Assembly: GCF_018555455.1 (NCBI RefSeq)
Contig: NZ_JAFEJU010000001.1
Location: 62,001 to 126,000 of the forward strand
Origin: Bifidobacterium colobi
Lineage (GTDB): Bacteria > Actinomycetota > Actinomycetes > Actinomycetales > Bifidobacteriaceae
Length of the DNA stretch: 64,000 nt
Direction of reading: 5' to 3'
The position numbers and the translations under genes were made by a program. How positions within the stretch are numbered: the first letter of the stretch is position 1; every line of letters starts with the position of its first letter. This document shows, one piece after another, positions 1 through 7,343 of this stretch. Under the pieces are notes generated by a model. The model was given only the letters and a program-made list of their open reading frames with translations, searched no databases and was not told where the DNA came from.

Positions 1-827
1 ACCAGCAGACACAGGGCGGCGGCCACGATGCCCAGCATCGAACGGGAGGAGAACGCGTTGGCAATCATGTGGACCGGCGAGCGCTTCTCGCCTTCCTTGG
101 CATTCTGATCAGGGTCGGGATGCACGCGTTCGGTCACGTTGAAGTAGCAGATCACATAGCCGATGAACGCGGCGATGGATACCACGGCCGCCACGATGGC
201 GAAGATATGCGTGCCGTCGCCGCCACGAATCACCTGATGGCCGTCTACCTTCTGGTAGATCACAATCGGTGCCACAATGCCGAGAATCAGACCGCCGATG
301 GTGCCGCCCATGCTGCGCATCGTGGACAGGCTGGTGCGGTCGTCGGCGTCGGCGGAAATCGTGGAGGCCAGGGAACCGAACGGGATGTTGACGCAGGAGT
401 AGAAGAAGCACCACACCACGTAGGTTATGGACATGTAGACGATCTTGACCCACATGGCGGCGTTGATCGCGAACGTCTGGTACATGAGGAATGAGAGGAT
501 CACGAGCGGCGCGGTGAAACGCATCATGGTCACACGGAATTTGCCGCCCGGATGGTCTTTGGAGCGGTCCACCACCACGCCGACGGTCACGTCCATCACC
601 GCGTCGAGCACGCGTGCCAGCAGGAACAACGTGCCGACGATGGTACCGGGAATGCCCATGACCTTGGTATAGAAGATCATGAACCAGGTGCCGGCGAACA
701 CGAACATGAAGTCCGTGCCGAAGTCGCCGCACATGTATCCGATTTTGTCTCGCCAGCCGAATGGCCTGACGACAGCAGTACTACTGCCATCCGCCGATGC
801 TGACTTGGTGTTGTGTGTTGTTGCCAT
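1..827 (-). CDS. GPH-family sugar/solute:cation symporter, 3' end cut by window edge
   Basis: An open frame runs from ATG at 827 to the left edge (275 codons seen). The N-terminal half of a 12-helix transporter is visible: FGWRDKIGYMCGDFGTDF, then hydrophobic helices and the loop RVLDAVMDVTVGVVVDRSKD. That loop matches the GPH (glycoside-pentoside-hexuronide) family loop between helices 2 and 3. The start is supported by AGAGAGG a few bases upstream. It lies 53 bp after the amidohydrolase gene and is probably the last gene seen of that operon. Family members move sugars or organic anions with H+ or Na+. The substrate cannot be read from sequence; context suggests uptake of the compound the operon degrades. 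Confidence 0.85.
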   Translation of the reverse strand, partial: MATTHNTKSASADGSSTAVVRPFGWRDKIGYMCGDFGTDFMFVFAGTWFMIFYTKVMGIPGTIVGTLFLLARVLDAVMDVTVGVVVDRSKDHPGGKFRVTMMRFTAPLVILSFLMYQTFAINAAMWVKIVYMSITYVVWCFFYSCVNIPFGSLASTISADADDRTSLSTMRSMGGTIGGLILGIVAPIVIYQKVDGHQVIRGGDGTHIFAIVAAVVSIAAFIGYVICYFNVTERVHPDPDQNAKEGEKRSPVHMIANAFSSRSMLGIVAAALCLL

Positions 828-880
828 GATGTTACCTCTCTGTTCCTTCGCCGCGAACGCGTATCATTCGCGCGCGGCAA

Positions 881-2572
881 TCACGCTGTCCAAACCGTGG
901 TTCCTTCCTTGATGGTTTCGAGTACCTTGAGTTCGCGGATGCGGGCCGCAGCTTCGGCCTTGTCCGCCGACGCGGCCAGCGGGTCCGCGTCAAGAATGGT
1001 CAGGTCGGCGAGTTTGCCGGCTTCCAAAGTGCCCTTGCGCGCTTCCTCGCCGTACTGGTAGGCCGCGTTGCGCGTGATAGCGCTGAATGCCTCCCATGCG
1101 CCGACGCATTGTGCCTGATCGAGCTGTACGCCGTGCTTGGTGACGCGGGTCATCGCGCACCATGCGGCGAAGATGAGATCCGGCGGCACGATGGGCGAAT
1201 CGGTGTGGAAAGTGAAGGGAAGATGGTAGTCCAGCGCATCGTGCACTGCGGAAATGCGGGATGCGCGCGCGAATCCCAGGTTCTTGATGTGTGCGTCGCC
1301 CCAGAACCAGCAGTGGGAGACGAATATCGAGGGAATCATGTGCACGGCTGCCATGCGCGCGTATTGATCGTTGCGAGTGAGTTGGCAGTGGACCATCACC
1401 GGCCGCAGATCGAACTTGTCGGGTTTGCTGCTGGCACGGTAGGCGGCGGTGTATTGGGTGAGGAATTGTTCGCTGGCGGCATCGCCGTTGCAATGTGCCA
1501 TGACCTTCCACCCGCGTTCGAGCGCATGGTCGAGGAATGCGCGCATGGCCTCGTCGCTGAGGATGCCCGCACCTCGGTAGCCGGCCGGCTCGTTGGCTTT
1601 GGCGGATGCCGGCAGCGGCTCGTAGGGCTCGGACAGCCAAGCGCCGCGCGCCTGTGGGGAGCCATCCACGAACAGTTTCACGCCGCCGAAACGCAGATGA
1701 TTCAGATACTGGATGCCTTCGCTGGTGCCGCCGCTGGCATAGGAGCCAACGGATTCGAATACGGCATCCAAATCCTGGCCCATCATGGGGTAGCAGGTCA
1801 GGTCGAGCTTCAGCTGATGGGCTTCGGCAAGCTTGACGAATCGTTCGGCGTATCCGGGTGCCGTGGCACCGTCCTGGCAGGTGGTAATGCCATGGGATGC
1901 GTAATCGTTCTGGATGGCATCGGCCAAGTCTTCGACGCCTTGGCTTGGCATAACCGCCGGATGCATCAGAATCGGCATGATTGCAGGCGTTTCGGCGAAG
2001 TAGCCGTTGAGTTTGCCCTCCGCATCCTTGCCGTACACGCCACCAGTTGGCGCTTCGGCATCCAGGTCGAGACCAATGAGCTTCAACAGTGCGGTGTTGA
2101 CGATGATTACATGCCCGGAAACATGGGAGATGACCGTTGGCACATCGCCGAGCATGGTATCGAGTACGTGGCGGTCGGGGTGCACGCCTTCAGCCAGCTC
2201 GTTTTGGTCATAATTGAAGCCGTGCAGCACACCGCCTGTGGGCAGTGGATGCGCAGCCAGAAAAGTCTTGAGTCGGGTGCCGATTTCGGCAAAATCGGCG
2301 CAGCCGGCCAGGTCGGCGTCCGTCAGACGCTGACCCATGCCGGCGAAATGCGAATGGGAGTCGATGAAGCCCGGCATCAGACAGGCTCCGGCAAGGTCGC
2401 GCTCCTGAGGAACACGACCACCCACAGTGATCATGGACTGTGCGCGATTGCGGGCTTCATCAAGGCTTCCCACGAAGGCGATGCGGCCGCGGTCATCCGT
2501 GAGCAGTGCCTGAGCAGTTGCATCGGGCGCAGTCATGGTGCGGATTGTGCCGCCAGTGTAGATTGTTGCCAT
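881..2572 (-). CDS. Amidohydrolase family 3 (YtcJ-like) metal-dependent hydrolase
   Basis: About 563 residues, typical of the Amidohydro_3 / YtcJ group. Early residues build the small beta domain (TIYTGGTIRTM), then GFIDSHSHFAGMG gives the HxH metal-binding pair at the start of the TIM barrel. Further candidate ligands lie in VMAHCNGDAA and in TFHTDSPIVPPD, where the terminal Asp is the usual catalytic or metal residue. The barrel returns to the beta domain near the C-terminus (LADLTILDADP). Two adjacent ATGs follow AAGGAGACG; the second (2572) has better spacing. The gene sits between the alcohol dehydrogenase and the GPH transporter. Family members hydrolyse N-substituted amides or formamides. 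Cleavage of an amide conjugate to free the amine used by the aminotransferase is inference. Confidence 0.85.
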   Translation of the reverse strand: MATIYTGGTIRTMTAPDATAQALLTDDRGRIAFVGSLDEARNRAQSMITVGGRVPQERDLAGACLMPGFIDSHSHFAGMGQRLTDADLAGCADFAEIGTRLKTFLAAHPLPTGGVLHGFNYDQNELAEGVHPDRHVLDTMLGDVPTVISHVSGHVIIVNTALLKLIGLDLDAEAPTGGVYGKDAEGKLNGYFAETPAIMPILMHPAVMPSQGVEDLADAIQNDYASHGITTCQDGATAPGYAERFVKLAEAHQLKLDLTCYPMMGQDLDAVFESVGSYASGGTSEGIQYLNHLRFGGVKLFVDGSPQARGAWLSEPYEPLPASAKANEPAGYRGAGILSDEAMRAFLDHALERGWKVMAHCNGDAASEQFLTQYTAAYRASSKPDKFDLRPVMVHCQLTRNDQYARMAAVHMIPSIFVSHCWFWGDAHIKNLGFARASRISAVHDALDYHLPFTFHTDSPIVPPDLIFAAWCAMTRVTKHGVQLDQAQCVGAWEAFSAITRNAAYQYGEEARKGTLEAGKLADLTILDADPLAASADKAEAAARIRELKVLETIKEGTTVWTA

Positions 2573-2624
2573 CATCGTCTCCTTGCGTGTTGGTTGTAGA
2601 TGCCGCTTGCCGGTTCCGCGGCAA

Positions 2625-3755
2625 TCAGTCGGTGGCGGCGAGGTGCTCGTACATGTCCTGAAGCATCTCGTCGGTGATTTCGACTGGGTTGTTGTACAGG
2701 TTCGGATGGCGGCTGATGCGCACCAGGTCGGCGATCTGCTCGGCGCTCAGGTTGAGGTCCTTCAACCCGGTGCGCAAGCCCACCTTGACCTTGAGCTCGT
2801 GGATGGCATCGGCCATCGCATCGACGTCTTCAAAACCAATAGCGCGGGCGAACTCCTGCACGCGGCCATGCTGGGCGTCCTTATTGATGCGGGCAAACCA
2901 GTCAAGGGTCAAGCCGCAGGCCTCGCCGTGCGGGATGCCGTGAATGTTGGTCAGCGGGAAGGAGCAGGCATGCGAGGATGTGGTCTTCGGAAGCGTGAAT
3001 GCAAGTCCTGCGATCACCGACGCTTCGCACATCTTCTGGCGGGCTTCCGCATTGTTCGGCTCGGCCACGGCAATGGGCAGGTACTTGAAGACCAAGGGTG
3101 CCGCGTGGATGGCGCAAGCGTCGCAGATGGGCTGATGGCCCTTGCTCCAGTAGCCTTCAATCGCCTGGCTCAGCACATCCATGCCGGTTGACGCGGTGAC
3201 GTGCGGCGGCACCGAGTAGGTGAGCTCCGGGTCGATGATGGCCACGGAGGGGAAGAAGCCATCGGAGACGATGGGCGCTTTCTTGCCGAGTGCACGGTTG
3301 GTCAGCACGGAGACGCAGGTGACTTCGGAACCGGTTCCTGCGGTGGTAGGCACGGCGATGATGGGCAGATGCTCCTGCGGCATGGCTTTGCCGGTGCCGT
3401 GGTATTCGGCGATGGAATCGTTCGTCAGGGCGATGCTGGCCGCCGACTTGGCGAGATCCATCGCGCTGCCGCCGCCCATGGCCACTACGAACTTCAGATG
3501 CTTGTCACGAATCAGGGCCGCGGCCTTGTCGACTTCGGTCACATCCGGGTTCGGCGAGAAGTCGGAGAAAATCTCGCTGATGGCGCCCTCGGAGTCCTTG
3601 ACGATTTTTTCGGCGGTGCCGTTCTTGGCGAAGAGATGTTCGGAGACGAGCAGGCCGCCTTCGGTTAGACCCATTGATGCGGCCACATCTTTGATTTCAC
3701 GGACGCGGCCATTGCCGAAGCGAATAGCCACCGGCTGTTGATAATCCCAAAGCAT
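2625..3755 (-). CDS. Metal-dependent (iron-type) alcohol dehydrogenase, candidate sulfoacetaldehyde reductase
   Basis: 376 residues, full length for group III alcohol dehydrogenases. The NAD(P)-binding segment VAMGGGSAMD is at 91-100 and VPTTAGTGSE at 135-144. The expected metal ligands are D193, then residue 197, H262 (SSHACSF) and H276 (IPHGEA). Residue 197 is Gln in GMDVLSQAIE where most members have His. It follows the aminotransferase by 22 bp with its own AAAGGA site. An aminotransferase followed by this reductase fits deamination of an omega-amino compound to an aldehyde and reduction to an alcohol. From memory, Bifidobacterium kashiwanohense has such a pair acting on taurine, giving isethionate. 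That assignment here is inference; other aldehydes, such as phosphonoacetaldehyde, are alternatives. Confidence 0.85.
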   Translation of the reverse strand: MLWDYQQPVAIRFGNGRVREIKDVAASMGLTEGGLLVSEHLFAKNGTAEKIVKDSEGAISEIFSDFSPNPDVTEVDKAAALIRDKHLKFVVAMGGGSAMDLAKSAASIALTNDSIAEYHGTGKAMPQEHLPIIAVPTTAGTGSEVTCVSVLTNRALGKKAPIVSDGFFPSVAIIDPELTYSVPPHVTASTGMDVLSQAIEGYWSKGHQPICDACAIHAAPLVFKYLPIAVAEPNNAEARQKMCEASVIAGLAFTLPKTTSSHACSFPLTNIHGIPHGEACGLTLDWFARINKDAQHGRVQEFARAIGFEDVDAMADAIHELKVKVGLRTGLKDLNLSAEQIADLVRISRHPNLYNNPVEITDEMLQDMYEHLAATD

Positions 3756-3777
3756 GATTGTCCTTTTCCGTAATCAA

Positions 3778-5139
3778 TCAATCGCAGAAGTTTTCGTCGA
3801 CCCAGGTCAGGACTTCGTCCACCTTGGGCAGTTCGGCCTTGAGTTCGTCGGCGGTGATGGTCAGTGGCGGGCAGATGTTCACGTTGGTTTCACGGCCGAA
3901 GGTCAGGAAGCCCTTGTCCTTCAAGGCGCCCATGATCTTGCCCATCACCGGGTTGGCGGTGTGGTACGGGCTCATCAGCTCGCGGGTTTCCTTGTTCTTC
4001 ACGATGGTCATGGCGGAGAAGAGGCCGATGCAGCGGGATTCGCCCACGCACTTGTGCTTGGCTGCCATCTCCTCGAGGAACGGCTTCAGGATGCCTTCCA
4101 TCTCCTTGACGTGACCGGCGATATCGTGCTCGACGTAGTAGTTCACGGCGGCGACGCCTGCGGCGCAGGCCAGCGTGTGGCCGGAGTAGGTCAGGCCGCA
4201 CTGCAACACGTGGTCGGTGAAGTAGTCGGAGATCTGCTTGGAGACCACCACGCCGCCCAGCGGCACGTAGCCGCAGGTGACGCCCTTGGCGAAGGTGAAG
4301 ATATCGGGCTTGATGTCGAAGTTCTGCCAGGCGAACATCTTGCCGGTGCGGCACCAGCCGGCCATGACCTCGTCGCAAATCATCAGGATGCCGTACTTGT
4401 CGCACAGGGCGCGCACGCCTTCCATGTAACCCTTCGGCGGCAGGATCACGCCGTTGGCGCCGACGATGGATTCCATCAGGATGGCGGCCACATCGTTCGG
4501 GTTCTCGTAAATGAGCTGGTCTTCGAGACGCTTCAGGTACAGGGCGGTGACCTTCTCGTCATCCTCACCACGGGTGAAGCCATCCTCGTACATGTTCGGG
4601 TTCATGAAGTGCACGAAGCTTGGGGCCGCACCGCCGGCTTCGGATGCGAAGCGACGCCAATCGCCGGAAGCGAAGGAAGCGCCCAGGGTGGAGCCGTGGT
4701 AGGAGCGGTAGCAGCTGAAGATCTTCTGACGGCCGGTCACCATGCGGGCCATCTTGATGGCGTTCTCGTTGGAGTCGGCGCCGCCGTTGGTGAAGAACAC
4801 GCGCTGGTAGAAGTCGTTGCCGGCCAGGTCGACGATCATCTTGGCGAGCTTGGACTTCGGTTCGGATGCATAGGCCGGTGCCATGAAGCACATCTTGCTG
4901 GCCTGATCCTTGATGGCATCCACAATCTCCGGCAGTTCATGACCAAGGTTGGAACACACCAAGAGGGACGACATGTCAGCGTACTTGTTGCCGTCGTAAT
5001 CGTAGACGTAGATGCCCTTGGCGGACTTGACCGGCATCACCGGCTCGCCCTGCTTGTGCCAGGACTGCATCACATACTCACGGTGCAGCTCGGCTACTTC
5101 TTCGCCGGTCAGTTCCTTGGTTGCCAGTGATTCGCTCAT
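3778..5139 (-). CDS. Class III PLP aminotransferase, candidate taurine:2-oxoglutarate aminotransferase
   Basis: 453 residues from MSESLATKEL, chosen because AAAGGATGAG precedes ATG at 5139; an upstream in-frame ATG at 5238 lacks such a site. Class III hallmarks are present: NGGADSNENAIKMAR, YRSYHGST, LMICDEVMAGWCRTGKMF with the cofactor-contacting Asp, and FTFAKGVTCGYVPLGG with the Schiff-base Lys. The family includes omega-amino acid, GABA, beta-alanine and taurine aminotransferases. Adjacent genes encode a metal-dependent alcohol dehydrogenase, an amidohydrolase, a transporter, a PucR regulator and a TauE/SafE-type exporter, favouring an omega-amine donor such as taurine. It is probably the first gene of the operon, after a 224-bp gap. 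Confidence 0.85.
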   Translation of the reverse strand: MSESLATKELTGEEVAELHREYVMQSWHKQGEPVMPVKSAKGIYVYDYDGNKYADMSSLLVCSNLGHELPEIVDAIKDQASKMCFMAPAYASEPKSKLAKMIVDLAGNDFYQRVFFTNGGADSNENAIKMARMVTGRQKIFSCYRSYHGSTLGASFASGDWRRFASEAGGAAPSFVHFMNPNMYEDGFTRGEDDEKVTALYLKRLEDQLIYENPNDVAAILMESIVGANGVILPPKGYMEGVRALCDKYGILMICDEVMAGWCRTGKMFAWQNFDIKPDIFTFAKGVTCGYVPLGGVVVSKQISDYFTDHVLQCGLTYSGHTLACAAGVAAVNYYVEHDIAGHVKEMEGILKPFLEEMAAKHKCVGESRCIGLFSAMTIVKNKETRELMSPYHTANPVMGKIMGALKDKGFLTFGRETNVNICPPLTITADELKAELPKVDEVLTWVDENFCD

Positions 5140-5337
5140 CGTCTCATCCTTTCGTGGGGCTGTAATAAGCCGAATGGACGAGACCATATGAGAGAAAGAA
5201 ATGTGCACGATACACAATCGAAACATTTGGTTCCGCATGCCATCCGTTCGGCGACTGCATGAAATCCTTGTGGATTCCGTGATTGCTTTGCAGTCTACGA
5301 GCGAACACGCTGCCGTTCCATATTGCAGAACCTAAAG

Positions 5338-5361
5338 ATGATTGTGCTCCAGCACAATCAT
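5338..5361. promoter_or_regulatory. Perfect inverted repeat after the PucR gene
   Basis: Arms ATGATTGTGCT and AGCACAATCAT are separated by CC, 2 bp beyond the regulator's stop codon. It may act as a terminator for the regulator gene, since the minus-strand sequence then reads CTTTAGG, or as an operator. The sequence GATTGTG recurs on the minus strand at 5213-5219 in the leader of the aminotransferase gene, consistent with a shared binding half-site. Confidence 0.5.
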
Positions 5362-5363
5362 GC

Positions 5364-6542
5364 CTAGCAGTCGAGAATCTCGCGCACCTGCAGCCCTACC
5401 GAAAGAAACTCGCGCGTACGAAAATCGGACAGGCTCACGCCCAAAATATCCTCAATCTTGTTGAGCTTGTAGCTCACGGTGTTGCGATGCACAAACATGC
5501 TGGCCGCGGTCTCCTTGACCGAACCGGAGAACTGGAAGTAGGCGTGCAGTGTTTCGGTCAGATCCGTACCGTTCACGCGATCGTATTCCACGAGCGGACC
5601 GATGCTGTCGTGATAGTAGTCCTCGAGAATCGCCTTATCGGAGACGGCAAGCAGCAGCTTGTCGATGCCGGAATTGTCGTACAGCGCTACCTCGCCCACG
5701 CGTCCGCGCAAATGCTGCAATCGTTCGAGTTTCAGCGCCTGATTGTAGCTTTTGCCGATACATCGGGCGGATTTGGTGACTTTGCCGACGCCGATATAGG
5801 TGTGTTCCAGCATCACACCGCGCCCGCGTATAGCAGCGATGGTCTCACGCACCATCATCTCCACCTGTTCAGCCGTGTACCGGGCGAACACCAGCACCAG
5901 TCGCTCTTCGATATGCGCCACGGCCACGCGCCACTGGCGTGATGTGATCAACGACTCAGCTTCATGTGAGTATTTGGCGATACGCGCGGCATCATGACCG
6001 CCATGTTCCTCATCCGCACAGGCGCTGAACACGGTTACGCAATAGTTCCAATCCTTGCCGAAGCCGGACTGTTCCAAGTATTCGAGGTACATCTCCTCGC
6101 GATCGGGGTGGAAGATGGCGTTTTCCAGTGCGGCGGCCAGCTCCATGCTGTGCTTCTCGCTCATGGTGATGGCCAGCGAGAAGCTGTGCATGATCTGCGC
6201 CATGTGCACGCTCCAAGGCACTTTGAACAGTGGGAAGTCATGCTCATCGCAGAATCGGATGGTTTCCGGACTGATCTGATGGATGAACGGGCCGATATTC
6301 ACCACCACACCTGTGGCACCGGAAGCATGGGCACTTTTGACCAACGAATACAGATCTTCCTGCGTTTCCAAGCCAATGCCAGTGGTGAATACGATTTCCT
6401 GACCTTCCAGGAAGCTGGCGATCTCCTCGTTTTCCACCATGTGCACCCAGCTCACCGGCTGGTCGAGCCCACCTTTGCCGGCCACCAGCACCATGTTTTT
6501 ATCGGCGGCTTGTTCCACCAATTCCTTCAATCGGACGGTCAT
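5364..6542 (-). CDS. PucR-family transcriptional regulator
   Basis: 392 residues. The N-terminal roughly 120 residues form the PucR sensor domain (RLKELVEQAADKNMVLVAG, then VVVNIGPFIHQISPETIRFC). A middle GGDEF-like regulatory region follows, and the C-terminal roughly 60 residues hold the PucR helix-turn-helix (GSVKETAASMFVHRNTVSYK). GGAGATGCT precedes the ATG. It lies 15 bp after the TSUP gene and upstream of the aminotransferase operon in the same direction, so it is the likely local regulator. PucR proteins commonly control purine, amino acid or amine catabolism in Gram-positive bacteria. The effector is unknown. Confidence 0.88.
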   Translation of the reverse strand: MTVRLKELVEQAADKNMVLVAGKGGLDQPVSWVHMVENEEIASFLEGQEIVFTTGIGLETQEDLYSLVKSAHASGATGVVVNIGPFIHQISPETIRFCDEHDFPLFKVPWSVHMAQIMHSFSLAITMSEKHSMELAAALENAIFHPDREEMYLEYLEQSGFGKDWNYCVTVFSACADEEHGGHDAARIAKYSHEAESLITSRQWRVAVAHIEERLVLVFARYTAEQVEMMVRETIAAIRGRGVMLEHTYIGVGKVTKSARCIGKSYNQALKLERLQHLRGRVGEVALYDNSGIDKLLLAVSDKAILEDYYHDSIGPLVEYDRVNGTDLTETLHAYFQFSGSVKETAASMFVHRNTVSYKLNKIEDILGVSLSDFRTREFLSVGLQVREILDC

Positions 6543-6557
6543 AGCATCTCCTCCCCG

Positions 6558-7277
6558 TCACAGCACAATCGAGGCACCGGAAATCACCAGCAGTACATAG
6601 GTGAGCTTTAGGAACGCCTGCTGGCTGACATGCCGTTGCAAGCGATTGCCAATGCAAATCGCCACAATCAGCGGCGGAATCGACACCGAGGTGAGCACCA
6701 GCGCATGTGGTGTCATCACACCGGCAACACCCTGCTGCACGGCCAGCACCGAGTTCAGCGCCACCCATACACAGGCCATCGTGGCCCGAAACTCGTCTTT
6801 GTCGGTGAGCCGAACGGCCGCGTAAATCACCAGTAACGCACCGCCGGAGATAAACATACCGTGGATTACTCCAGCAGCGAGCACAATCATGATGAGCAGC
6901 CATCGCGGTGGCTCGCTGTGCGAAGGCCAGATCAGGTTCTTCAGCGCGATCACAATGATGAACACGCCGTAGGCTTTCTGCAGCGGCGCCAACGGCAGCA
7001 CAGCGTACAGCGCCACACCCACCGCCATACCGATGGCCATCAATCCCACCATTTCGCCGAGAATACGCCAGCGGATATGTGCGCGATGCTGCACACCAAG
7101 CCATAGGCATGCCAGCAAGGTGGTGAGATTCAACACCACTTTGGCGGTATCGGTACCGAGCAGCAGCATTGAAAACGGCATGGCGAGCACGGTGCCCGCA
7201 AATCCGGTGATCGCCTGAATCACGTTCGCCGCGAACAGCACGACCACAAACAACACATCGCGCACGCTCTCGCCCAT
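6558..7277 (-). CDS. TSUP (TauE/SafE) family membrane exporter
   Basis: 239 residues from ATG at 7277, which is preceded by AAGGAGGGCCC; an in-frame start at 7334 lacks a good site. The protein is almost wholly hydrophobic with about eight helices. It carries the family's repeated pattern: FAANVIQAITGFAGTVLAMP in the first half and VLAAGVIHGMFISGGALLV in the second. TauE/SafE proteins export sulfite, sulfoacetate or related organosulfonates. Linked to a PucR regulator and an aminotransferase/reductase pair, it is a reasonable candidate to excrete an organosulfonate end product such as isethionate. Transport of an unrelated anion cannot be excluded. Confidence 0.85.
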   Translation of the reverse strand: MGESVRDVLFVVVLFAANVIQAITGFAGTVLAMPFSMLLLGTDTAKVVLNLTTLLACLWLGVQHRAHIRWRILGEMVGLMAIGMAVGVALYAVLPLAPLQKAYGVFIIVIALKNLIWPSHSEPPRWLLIMIVLAAGVIHGMFISGGALLVIYAAVRLTDKDEFRATMACVWVALNSVLAVQQGVAGVMTPHALVLTSVSIPPLIVAICIGNRLQRHVSQQAFLKLTYVLLVISGASIVL

Positions 7278-7343
7278 GGGCCCTCCTTGTAGACTGACTG
7301 GCCCACACCGTAGCGAGTTCGCGTAAACTGGCACGTTACGGTC

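Noticed and set aside
5140..5238. N-terminal extension of the aminotransferase from an ATG at 5238.
   Set aside because: It lacks a ribosome binding site, whereas AAAGGATGAG precedes the ATG at 5139 and class III enzymes align from there.
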